In this document: positions 41,197-48,000 of the stretch, in pieces
Numbering within the stretch: the stretch's first letter is position 1
Layout: each line of letters opens with the position of its first letter
Assembly: GCA_902595805.1 (NCBI GenBank)
Contig: CACJRM010000006.1
Span: 1 to 48,000, forward strand
DNA from: an uncultured Alphaproteobacteria bacterium
GTDB lineage: Bacteria; Pseudomonadota; Alphaproteobacteria; HIMB59; GCA-002718135
DNA length: 48,000 nucleotides
Direction: 5' to 3'
Position numbers and translations under genes: made by a program
Notes under the pieces: model-generated
What the model was told of the DNA's origin: nothing
Database searches by the model: none
Seen by the model: only the letters and a program-made list of their open reading frames with translations

Positions 41197-41841
41197 TTAT
41201 TTTACTTCTATTGTTTGATTTATATATTCATTTATTGAGTCCTCAAATTCATTTGAAAAGCTCTCATAGAAATGATCTGCTCCTTTTATTGGTTTAAATT
41301 TAATATCAACTTTTTTTTGTTGTTGAAGTTTTTCAACTAATATTTTTGTTGAGTCAAATGAAGCAATGTTATCTTTATCTCCATGCATTATTAAACCTGA
41401 AGATGGGCATGGTGCTAAAAAACTAAAATCTCTTAGATTTGCAGGTGGTGAAATACTTACAAATCCATTTATTTCTGGTCTTCTCATTAAGAGCTGCATA
41501 GCAATCCATGCACCAAATGAAAAACCAGCTACCCAACAAATTTTTGAATTAGTATTGTATTGCTGCAACCAATCTAACACGCAAGCCGCATCACTTAATT
41601 CTCCTTCGCCATCATCAAATATACCTTCACTTTTACCTACTCCTCTGAAGTTAAATCTAATTGTTGAAAAACCAGCTTTTATAAAAATTTTGTATAGTTT
41701 AAATACTATCTTAGTGTGCATTGTGCCACCTCTTGATGGATCTGGATGAAGAAGTATTACAATTGGTGAATCATCCCTTTTATTATGCGAGTACTTTGCT
41801 TCTATTTTACCTTCCGGTCCAGGGATTAATAAGTCAACCAT
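41197..41841 (-). CDS. Alpha/beta hydrolase (COG2945-like)
   Basis: Predicted serine hydrolase, 214 residues, cytoplasmic with no signal peptide. The fold is visible as VILLHPDPSRGGTMHTKIV (oxyanion loop), STIRFNFRGVGKSEGIFDDGEGE, nucleophile elbow GFSFGA (GxSxG), acid residue in IMHGDKDNIAS and histidine in IKGADHFYESF. This pattern matches the small predicted hydrolases of COG2945, widespread in alphaproteobacteria, whose substrate is unknown. It is probably co-transcribed with tyrS. Divergent mnmA begins 56 bases away. Confidence 0.88.
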   Translation of the reverse strand: MVDLLIPGPEGKIEAKYSHNKRDDSPIVILLHPDPSRGGTMHTKIVFKLYKIFIKAGFSTIRFNFRGVGKSEGIFDDGEGELSDAACVLDWLQQYNTNSKICWVAGFSFGAWIAMQLLMRRPEINGFVSISPPANLRDFSFLAPCPSSGLIMHGDKDNIASFDSTKILVEKLQQQKKVDIKFKPIKGADHFYESFSNEFEDSINEYINQTIEVK

Positions 41842-41897
41842 TTGATAAAGCTAATATTGAAGTTATATGATTTTGTAAATATAGATATTCTAAATAT

Positions 41898-42992
41898 ATG
41901 AATTCTCTTGGTTTTGATAAGTCAGAAAAAGACACAAAAGTCGTTGTAGCTATGTCTGGTGGTGTAGATAGCTCAGTTGCAGCTGTAATGCTTAAAAAAC
42001 AAGGATACGATGTAACTGGTATTACACTAAGGTTATATAATAACTCTAATGTATCTAGTGCAAAATCGTGTTGTGCCGGTATTGATATTGAAGATGCTAA
42101 AAATGTTGCTTTAAATAATAACTTCCAACATATAGTTTTAGATTATCAAGATAAATTTTTTGATGGAGTAATAAGCAACTTTGTTGATTCCTATACAAAT
42201 GGTGAAACTCCTTTACCCTGCGTAAAGTGTAACGAAACAGTAAAGTTTTCAGATTTACTTAATGAGGCAAAAAAAATTGGAGCCGATGCTCTCGCAACAG
42301 GTCATTACGCAATAAGAAAAGGATCTTTAAATAATGCAAGTTTACATAAAGCAAAAGATTTTTCTAAAGATCAAAGTTTTTTTCTTTTTGCAACATTACA
42401 AGAGCAATTAAATTATGTTAGATTCCCGTTAGGTGATTATAAAAAATCTGAAATTAGAGAATTAGCCAAGGAATATAAATTAAGTGTTAGTGATAAGCCT
42501 GATAGTCAAGATATATGCTTTGTAACATCTGATTCATACAGAGATCTTGTTCAGAATTTAAATCCGAGTGTAAAGAAAAAAGGAATAATCTATGACATTG
42601 ATAATAACATTCTTGGAACTCACGATGGTATTAGTAATTACACAATTGGTCAAAGAAAAGGTATTGGAATTAGTGGCTCAAAAGAGGCTTTATACGTAGT
42701 AAATATAAATAAAGATCAAAACTCAATTACTTTAGGTACAAAAGCAAAATTAAAAAAAAATGTTATCAATTTTAAAAATGTCAATTGGTTAGGAGGCAAT
42801 ATTCTTCCTAAAGGACTTGATTGTTCGGCAAAAATTCGATCTACCCAAGAGGATTTACCAGGGATTCTTAACATCGAAAGTGATCAAGGAACTTTTACAT
42901 TTGACACTGAATTAGACAAAACTTCTCCAGGACAAGCTTGTGTTTTTTATAAAAATGACCAATTACTTGGGGGTGGTTGGATTACTGCATAA
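41898..42992 (+). CDS. mnmA: tRNA-specific 2-thiouridylase MnmA
   Basis: Thiolates U34 of tRNAs for Lys, Glu and Gln using ATP and a persulfide sulfur. The 364-residue product has the PP-loop SGGVDSS (20-26), the first catalytic cysteine C108 in PLPCVKCN, the second C207 in DSQDICFV, and the C-terminal barrel segments (NYTIGQRKGIGIS, SPGQACVFY). In front of the ATG lie two weak promoter candidates (TTGATA at 41842, TTGAAG about 15 bases further). The sulfur donor is probably SufS, encoded 3.5 kb downstream in the same direction, since no other desulfurase is seen here; this is inference. Confidence 0.96.
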   Translation: MNSLGFDKSEKDTKVVVAMSGGVDSSVAAVMLKKQGYDVTGITLRLYNNSNVSSAKSCCAGIDIEDAKNVALNNNFQHIVLDYQDKFFDGVISNFVDSYTNGETPLPCVKCNETVKFSDLLNEAKKIGADALATGHYAIRKGSLNNASLHKAKDFSKDQSFFLFATLQEQLNYVRFPLGDYKKSEIRELAKEYKLSVSDKPDSQDICFVTSDSYRDLVQNLNPSVKKKGIIYDIDNNILGTHDGISNYTIGQRKGIGISGSKEALYVVNINKDQNSITLGTKAKLKKNVINFKNVNWLGGNILPKGLDCSAKIRSTQEDLPGILNIESDQGTFTFDTELDKTSPGQACVFYKNDQLLGGGWITA

Positions 42993-43010
42993 ATTTATAA
43001 TCAGTTCTAA

Positions 43011-43047
43011 ATTTAGTTAATTTTTGTTGAATTAACTGGATTTTTTT
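43011..43047 (+). terminator. AT-rich hairpin plus T-run between mnmA and sufB
   Basis: AGTTAATT (43015-43022) and AATTAACT (43030-43037) are perfect inverted arms around a seven-base TTTGTTG loop. The stem can extend outward by four pairs including two G-U, and is followed by seven T (43041-43047). This fits a weak intrinsic terminator for mnmA. Because it lies 25-60 bases before the sufB start, the palindrome could instead be an operator for an iron or Fe-S regulator. I favour the terminator because of the T-run. Confidence 0.5.
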
Positions 43048-43071
43048 AATTAATGAATTAGATGAAATATT

Positions 43072-44523
43072 GTGAACTCAGAAACGTTAAATACATTAAA
43101 TACATATTCTAAAAATAGGTACAAGTATGGCTTCGTAACAGAAATAGATGACGAAAAGCCAAAAAAAGGATTAAACGAAGATACTATAAAATTTATTTCA
43201 TTGAAAAAAAATGAACCAGAATGGATGCTTGCATGGAGATTAAAAGCATATTCTAAATGGAAAAAAATGAAAGAGCCACAATGGGCAAACCTCAGTTTTC
43301 CTGAAATTGACTATCAAGATATTTATTATTATTCAGCCCCAAAAGGTTTTGAAAAGAAACCCAAAGATCTCAGCGAAGTAGACCCAAAACTTATAGAGAC
43401 GTATAATAAATTAGGTATTCCTCTAGAAGAACAAAAAGTTCTAGCTGGTGTTGCTGTAGATGTCGTATTTGATAGTGTTTCAGTTGCTACAACTTACAAA
43501 GGTGAGCTAGAAAAGCTTGGAATAATTTTCTGTTCAATTGGTGAAGCTATTCAGAAACATCCTGATTTAATAAAAAAATATTTAGGATCAGTTATACCAG
43601 CTGGAGACCATTCATTTTCAGCATTAAATTCAGCTGTGTTTACTGATGGATCATTTGTGTACATTCCAGAAGGCGTAAAGTGTCCAATGGAGCTATCAAC
43701 ATATTTTAGAATTAATGCAGAAAATACTGGCCAATTTGAAAGAACTCTAATTATTGCAGATAAAGGTAGTTATGTTAGTTACCTAGAAGGTTGCACTGCT
43801 CCAAAAAGAGATGATAATCAATTACATGCTGCTAACGTAGAATTAATTGCTTTAGAAGATGCAGAAATAAAATATTCAACTGTTCAAAATTGGTATCCAG
43901 GAGATGAAAATGGCAAAGGTGGAATTTATAATTTTGTCACTAAAAGAGGTCTTTGTGCAGGTAAAAATAGTAAGATATCATGGACTCAAGTAGAAACTGG
44001 TTCTGCTATTACATGGAAATATCCTAGTTGTATTTTAAAAGGAGATAATTCAATCGGCGAATTTTACTCTGTAGCAATAACAAATAATTTTCAACAAGCT
44101 GATACAGGGACAAAGATGACTCACATTGGTAAAAATACCAAAAGTAAAATAATATCTAAAGGTATTTCTCTTGGTAAATCTCAAAATACTTACAGAGGTG
44201 AGGTTTCTTTTTTAAGAAAAGCAGATAAGGCAAGAAATTATACTCAATGTGATTCTTTGTTAGTAGGAAATAACTGTGGAGCACATACAGTTCCTTATAT
44301 TGATTCAAAAAATAATACTGCAGTTATTGAGCACGAAGCTTCTACTTCTAAGATAAATGAAGATCAACTTTATTACTGCAGACAAAGAGGTTTAAATCAT
44401 GAAGAGGCAGTTTCATTAATAGTAAATGGTTTCTGCAAACAAGTTCTGCAAGAACTTCCTATGGAATTTGCTGTTGAAGCACAAAAACTAGTATCCATAT
44501 CTCTCGAGGGAAGTGTAGGTTAG
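43072..44523 (+). CDS. sufB: Fe-S cluster assembly scaffold protein SufB
   Basis: Core of the SufBC2D scaffold that builds Fe-S clusters under iron or oxidative stress. The 483-residue product shows [19 protein letters not shown] near the N-terminus, [44 protein letters not shown] in the middle, the beta-helix core, [11 protein letters not shown] with a conserved cysteine, [13 protein letters not shown] and the glutamate-bearing [23 protein letters not shown]. The start is GTG 43072 with a weak ribosome binding site. It heads sufB-C-D-S-(T); no IscR-type regulator gene precedes it, unlike many proteobacterial suf operons. Confidence 0.96.
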   Translation: MNSETLNTLNTYSKNRYKYGFVTEIDDEKPKKGLNEDTIKFISLKKNEPEWMLAWRLKAYSKWKKMKEPQWANLSFPEIDYQDIYYYSAPKGFEKKPKDLSEVDPKLIETYNKLGIPLEEQKVLAGVAVDVVFDSVSVATTYKGELEKLGIIFCSIGEAIQKHPDLIKKYLGSVIPAGDHSFSALNSAVFTDGSFVYIPEGVKCPMELSTYFRINAENTGQFERTLIIADKGSYVSYLEGCTAPKRDDNQLHAANVELIALEDAEIKYSTVQNWYPGDENGKGGIYNFVTKRGLCAGKNSKISWTQVETGSAITWKYPSCILKGDNSIGEFYSVAITNNFQQADTGTKMTHIGKNTKSKIISKGISLGKSQNTYRGEVSFLRKADKARNYTQCDSLLVGNNCGAHTVPYIDSKNNTAVIEHEASTSKINEDQLYYCRQRGLNHEEAVSLIVNGFCKQVLQELPMEFAVEAQKLVSISLEGSVG

Positions 44524-44524
44524 T

Positions 44525-45265
44525 ATGTTTTTAGAAATCAAAGACCTTTCAGTAAAAATTGAAAATAAAAATATTCTTAAAAGCCTTAACTTAAATATTA
44601 ATAAAGGTGAAGTTCACGCAATTATGGGTCCAAATGGATCTGGTAAAAGTACATTAGCAAATGTTTTAGCAGGTAAAGAGGATTACGAAATTTTAGATGG
44701 TAAAATCAATTTCAAAGACAATGATCTATTTGATTTAAATATCGAAGAAAGAGCACAAGAAGGAATGTTTTTAGCTTTTCAATATCCTGTTGAAATACCT
44801 GGAGTAAATATCACTCCATTTTTACATTCTGCAATTAATTCAAAAAGAAAACGTATGAATGAAGAAGAAATTGATAATTTATCATTTGCTAAGCTTTTAA
44901 AATCTAAAGCTAGTGATTTAGGTATTAATATTGATATGCTTAAACGATCAGTTAATACAGGCTTCTCTGGAGGTGAAAAAAAACGTTACGAAATTTTACA
45001 AATGAGTATTCTTAATCCAGATTTAGCTATTTTAGATGAAACAGACTCAGGCCTGGATATTGATGCTCTTAAAATCGTTACCGATGGGGTTAATAAACTT
45101 AAAACAAAAGATAATTCATTTTTAATTATTACCCATTATCAAAAACTTTTGGATTATATTAAACCAGATTATGTACATGTTATGGTAAATGGTTCTATTG
45201 TAAAATCAGGAGGATCTGAAATTGCTGCTGAAATAGAAAAAGATGGATTTCAAAAATTTCAGTAA
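44525..45265 (+). CDS. sufC: Fe-S assembly ATPase SufC
   Basis: Soluble ABC-type ATPase that drives conformational change of SufB-SufD. The 246-residue product has Walker A GPNGSGKST near residue 34, Q-loop FLAFQYPVEIPGV, signature FSGGEKKRYEILQM and Walker B LAILDETDSGLDIDAL, the last two being diagnostic of SufC. It has no membrane partner. It follows sufB by 1 base and overlaps sufD by one base (TAATG). Confidence 0.97.
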   Translation: MFLEIKDLSVKIENKNILKSLNLNINKGEVHAIMGPNGSGKSTLANVLAGKEDYEILDGKINFKDNDLFDLNIEERAQEGMFLAFQYPVEIPGVNITPFLHSAINSKRKRMNEEEIDNLSFAKLLKSKASDLGINIDMLKRSVNTGFSGGEKKRYEILQMSILNPDLAILDETDSGLDIDALKIVTDGVNKLKTKDNSFLIITHYQKLLDYIKPDYVHVMVNGSIVKSGGSEIAAEIEKDGFQKFQ

Positions 45266-46491
45266 TGAATATCCAAGATAATTATCAAAAAAATAAAAAA
45301 AAAATTTTTTTTTCGGAAAACAAAGATATTCAAACTCATAGAGAGAAATTAATAAATATTTTTGAAAATGATGGATTTGATAAAAAAAATAATGAAAGTC
45401 TTAAAAATATAAATCTAAAAAATTTTATTGATTTTAAGTATAGATATCTTATCTCTGAAGAAACATCAGTAATCTACAATAATCAGGAAAATAATTATTC
45501 AATAGTTTCCGTAAATGGACAGTGTTTGAGTTTTAAGGATGATAAAATTGAAATTACTAAAATTCTAGATGAAGATTACAATGATTTTTCTAAAAATGAT
45601 ACGATTGAAAATAATGATCATTTTGTAAATTTAAATTCATTATTTTTAAATAGCGGTTTTAAGATTGTTATAAAAAAAAATAACAACATAAAAATTAAAA
45701 TATCAAACATTATAACCGATGATGATTTAACTATTTTTCAAAAAAATAATTATATCTGTGAAGAGGGATCATCCCTAAATCTTATTGAAGAATATGAAAA
45801 TAAAAATAATTCTACATCAAATATATTAAATGTAATTAAATTAGAAAAAAATTCTCAGCTAAATCATTTTCTAATTCAAGACAATTCTCCGAATCATAAT
45901 TTAATAATAACATCTCATTCTTCATGTAAAAAAGATTCTAAATACACCCAAAAAGTATATAATTTTTCAGAGGGCTACGTAAGAAATTTTCATTATTCTG
46001 AGTTAATAGAGGCTAACTCAGAAGCGGATCTACAAGGAATATTTTTTCTAAAAGATAATAACACATGTAACAACAAAACATTTGTTAAGCATTTAGCTGA
46101 AGATTGCAAAAGTAATCAAGTTTACAAAGGTATTTTGAATGATAGTTCTAAAGCAACATACTTTAGTAATACTCATGTTGATCAAGTGGCACAAAAAACA
46201 GAGGGATATCAACTCAGTAAAGGGATACTTTTATCTGATAATGCATCGTATTTTTCTAAACCTGAATTAAAAATATATGCTGATGATGTGAAATGTAGTC
46301 ATGGTTCTACTATTGGACCTATAGACGAAAATGCCATTTTTTATCTTCGTTCTAGAGGTATGAGTAAAATTGCAGCAACTAAAATATTGATATCATCATT
46401 TATTAATGAAGAATTAAGTAGTATTGATAATGAACAAATGTCTGAAATAATACAAAAGAAACTTGTAAGATACTTAAGTAAAGTGAAATGA
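45265..46491 (+). CDS. sufD: Fe-S cluster assembly protein SufD
   Basis: Paralogue of SufB completing the SufBC2D complex. The 408-residue product is diverged, Asn/Lys-rich and strongly AT-biased in its N-terminal half, but the C-terminal beta-helix and helical end are clear: GIFFLKDNNTCNNKTFVKHLAEDCKSNQVYKGIL, then the signature KCSHGSTIGPIDENAIFYLRSRGMS with its conserved histidine. It overlaps sufC by one base and sufS by four. No sufA or sufE-like gene is seen nearby within the window. Confidence 0.92.
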   Translation: MNIQDNYQKNKKKIFFSENKDIQTHREKLINIFENDGFDKKNNESLKNINLKNFIDFKYRYLISEETSVIYNNQENNYSIVSVNGQCLSFKDDKIEITKILDEDYNDFSKNDTIENNDHFVNLNSLFLNSGFKIVIKKNNNIKIKISNIITDDDLTIFQKNNYICEEGSSLNLIEEYENKNNSTSNILNVIKLEKNSQLNHFLIQDNSPNHNLIITSHSSCKKDSKYTQKVYNFSEGYVRNFHYSELIEANSEADLQGIFFLKDNNTCNNKTFVKHLAEDCKSNQVYKGILNDSSKATYFSNTHVDQVAQKTEGYQLSKGILLSDNASYFSKPELKIYADDVKCSHGSTIGPIDENAIFYLRSRGMSKIAATKILISSFINEELSSIDNEQMSEIIQKKLVRYLSKVK

Positions 46492-47684
46492 ATATTTCAA
46501 ACTTAAAATCAAAATTTCCTGTATTTAAAAAAAATCCAAGTCTAGTTTTTTTGGATACTGCCGCGTCAGCATTGAAAGTTGATGACATGATTGAAGCAAC
46601 CAATAACTGTTACGCAAATGAATATGCAAATATTCATAGAGGTAATTATGAATTAAGTTCAAAGTTAACAAAAAAATTTGAAGATGCTCGAAAAAAAGTT
46701 GCAGATTATTTAAATACATCTGAAAACAATATTATTTTTGTTAAAAGTGCAACTGAGGGTATAAATTTAATTTCATCTTGTATGTCTAAAAAATTTTTAG
46801 AAGATGGTGACGAAATAATTTTAAGTTATCTTGAACATCATGCTAATTTGATACCTTGGCATTTAATTGAAAAAAAAATAAAAATTAATCCTCTAGGGCT
46901 AAACGAAAATAGTGAGATTAATTATGATGAATTAAATAATAAAATTAACTCAAAAACTAAATTAATTACATTAACCCACATGTCAAATGTTACAGGATCA
47001 ATAACAAATTTTGATAAAGTAAAAGAAATAGCAAAAAAAAATAATATACCGTTACTACTCGATGGTTGTCAATTTGCTCCTCACAAAAAAGTTGATCTAA
47101 AGGATTTAGATCCTGATTTTTATGTTTTTTCTGCACATAAAATGTATGGCCCTTCAGGTCTTGGAGTGCTTTACATGAAAGACAAATGGATAGAAGAATT
47201 TTCTCCTTATCAAGGTGGAGGTCAAATGATTCATGATGTAGATATCGATAAAAGTACATATGCAAATGGTTACGAAAAATTTGAGGCAGGCACTCCTCCT
47301 ATTGCACCAGTTATTGGATTTTCTTCTTCTTTAAATTTTATCAATAAAGTTGATCCAAATGTTATTTATGATCATGAAATGAAACTTCATGATTATGCTT
47401 ATGAAAAACTTTCAAAATTTAATAATATAAAAATATATGGATCAAATAAAAATAAAGGTGCAATCATTTCTTTTAATATCGAGGGTGTGCATAATTCTGA
47501 TTTAGGTGCAATGTTAGATAAAAAAAACATAGCAATAAGAACAGGACATCATTGCTGCCAACCTCTTATGAAACATTTTAATGTCACTGGAACTTCTAGA
47601 ATATCATTTGGAATATATAATACAAAGGATGATGTTGATTATTTAGTTGACAGCATTCATGAAATAACAAAAATATTATTGTAG
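46488..47684 (+). CDS. sufS: Cysteine desulfurase SufS
   Basis: PLP enzyme taking sulfur from cysteine for Fe-S assembly. The 398-residue product has YLEHHANLIPWH, the cofactor lysine K218 in FSAHKMYGPSGLGVLY and the persulfide cysteine C356 in RTGHHCCQPLM, placing it in group II (SufS/CsdA). A second cysteine follows directly (C357). The ATG overlaps the sufD stop in an ATGA. SufS usually needs SufE or SufU to accept sulfur; neither is visible here, so a partner must be encoded elsewhere. Confidence 0.96.
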   Translation: MNISNLKSKFPVFKKNPSLVFLDTAASALKVDDMIEATNNCYANEYANIHRGNYELSSKLTKKFEDARKKVADYLNTSENNIIFVKSATEGINLISSCMSKKFLEDGDEIILSYLEHHANLIPWHLIEKKIKINPLGLNENSEINYDELNNKINSKTKLITLTHMSNVTGSITNFDKVKEIAKKNNIPLLLDGCQFAPHKKVDLKDLDPDFYVFSAHKMYGPSGLGVLYMKDKWIEEFSPYQGGGQMIHDVDIDKSTYANGYEKFEAGTPPIAPVIGFSSSLNFINKVDPNVIYDHEMKLHDYAYEKLSKFNNIKIYGSNKNKGAIISFNIEGVHNSDLGAMLDKKNIAIRTGHHCCQPLMKHFNVTGTSRISFGIYNTKDDVDYLVDSIHEITKILL

Positions 47685-47687
47685 CTA

Positions 47688-48000
47688 ATGGAAGAAAAAC
47701 AACTAGAAGATTTTTTACCAGATAAAAACACAAGTTATATAAAAAAATTCAATAATTCAAAAATCACCACTAAAATTAATGAAGAACAAGTCATTGAATG
47801 TATTAGGACTGTCGTAGATCCTGAAATACCAGTCAACTTATATGATTTAGGTTTAATATATGAGATCAAGATTAATGATAATAACGACATTAAAATTAAA
47901 ATGACCCTAACTAACCCAAACTGCCCTGTTGCAGGAACTATGCCCGAAAGTGTAGGAAAATCAATTGAAAAGTTATCAAACCTAAATTCTATAGAAGTTT
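47688..48000 (+). CDS. MIP18/DUF59 family Fe-S assembly protein (SufT-like), cut by window end
   Basis: Partial gene with the first 104 codons in the window. After a charged N-terminal extension of about 35 residues comes the MIP18 (DUF59) domain: VIECIRTVVDPEIPVNLYDLGLIYEI and IKMTLTNPNCPVAGTMPE with its conserved cysteine. In suf operons such proteins (SufT/PaaD-like) act in Fe-S cluster maturation or delivery. It begins 3 bases after the sufS stop. The C-terminal end is not visible, so length and any fused domain are unknown. Confidence 0.85.
   Translation, partial: MEEKQLEDFLPDKNTSYIKKFNNSKITTKINEEQVIECIRTVVDPEIPVNLYDLGLIYEIKINDNNDIKIKMTLTNPNCPVAGTMPESVGKSIEKLSNLNSIEV

Noticed and set aside
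1..48000. Insertion sequences, prophage, CRISPR, toxin-antitoxin or defence islands
   Set aside because: No transposase, integrase, spaced repeats or clustered unknown genes were found; composition is even and almost every gene is a recognisable core function.

Overview
This window is a gene-dense, AT-rich stretch (roughly 30% GC by eye) of a bacterial chromosome. I count 49 protein genes, no intergenic gap of 300 bases, no rRNA or recognisable tRNA, and no mobile element or CRISPR array. The content points to a streamlined, probably free-living alphaproteobacterium of the marine SAR11-like kind. The order NDUFA12-like / DUF2155 / aat / accC / accB / aroQ, the long alphaproteobacterial type of dCTP deaminase, and an RNase E with an acidic S1 insertion and a C-terminal GWW tail are typical of the class. 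Lineage below class is inference.

Layout. 1-6.8 kb: mrdA-rodA (cell elongation) run directly into livGFHM, a branched-chain amino acid type ABC transporter. Its binding protein livK lies convergently on the minus strand (6.8-8.0 kb) behind a hairpin terminator. 8.1-13.8 kb: a tight operon gpsA-deoC-double-domain aldehyde dehydrogenase-fucU/rbsD-rbsK that looks like (deoxy)ribose salvage. 13.8-17.3 kb: a near-consensus promoter, a two-TM mini-protein, exonuclease I, uppP and a DapA-family lyase. 17.3-20.3 kb (minus): fxsA, an SbmA/BacA-like transporter, a 27-residue very basic mini-protein missed by ordinary length cut-offs, a LysR regulator and rpe. 20.4-21.1 kb: a stand-alone phosphomannose-isomerase-type cupin coupled to a DUF6165 gene.

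21.1-29.9 kb: polyprenyl diphosphate synthase, an S49 protease with a coupled one-TM mini-protein, an archaeal/eukaryal-type homodimeric GlyRS, an MFS carrier, ygfZ, a GT9 glycosyltransferase, pyrC, an NDUFA12-like protein, DUF2155 and aat. 29.9-36.4 kb: a long minus-strand operon rne-M48 protease-dcd-aroQ-accB-accC-aat. 36.5-39.9 kb: PBP1A and prfB with a programmed +1 frameshift at an unusual GUU UGA C slip site. 40-48 kb: tyrS and an alpha/beta hydrolase (minus), then mnmA and sufB-C-D-S plus a MIP18/SufT-like gene cut by the window edge.

Most of the window is core metabolism: cell wall (mrdA, rodA, ponA, uppP), fatty acid precursors (accBC), Fe-S and tRNA thiolation (suf, mnmA, ygfZ), translation (glyRS, tyrS, prfB, aat), RNA decay (rne) and nucleotides (pyrC, dcd). 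I do not see a complete, obviously new multi-gene system. The most rewarding items are the non-canonical prfB shift site, the 27-residue basic protein, the deoxyribose/ribose cluster with its odd double ALDH, the cupin-DUF6165 pair, and several promoters placed so close to start codons that leaderless mRNAs are predicted. All promoter, terminator and family calls are from reading the sequence; no search was run.
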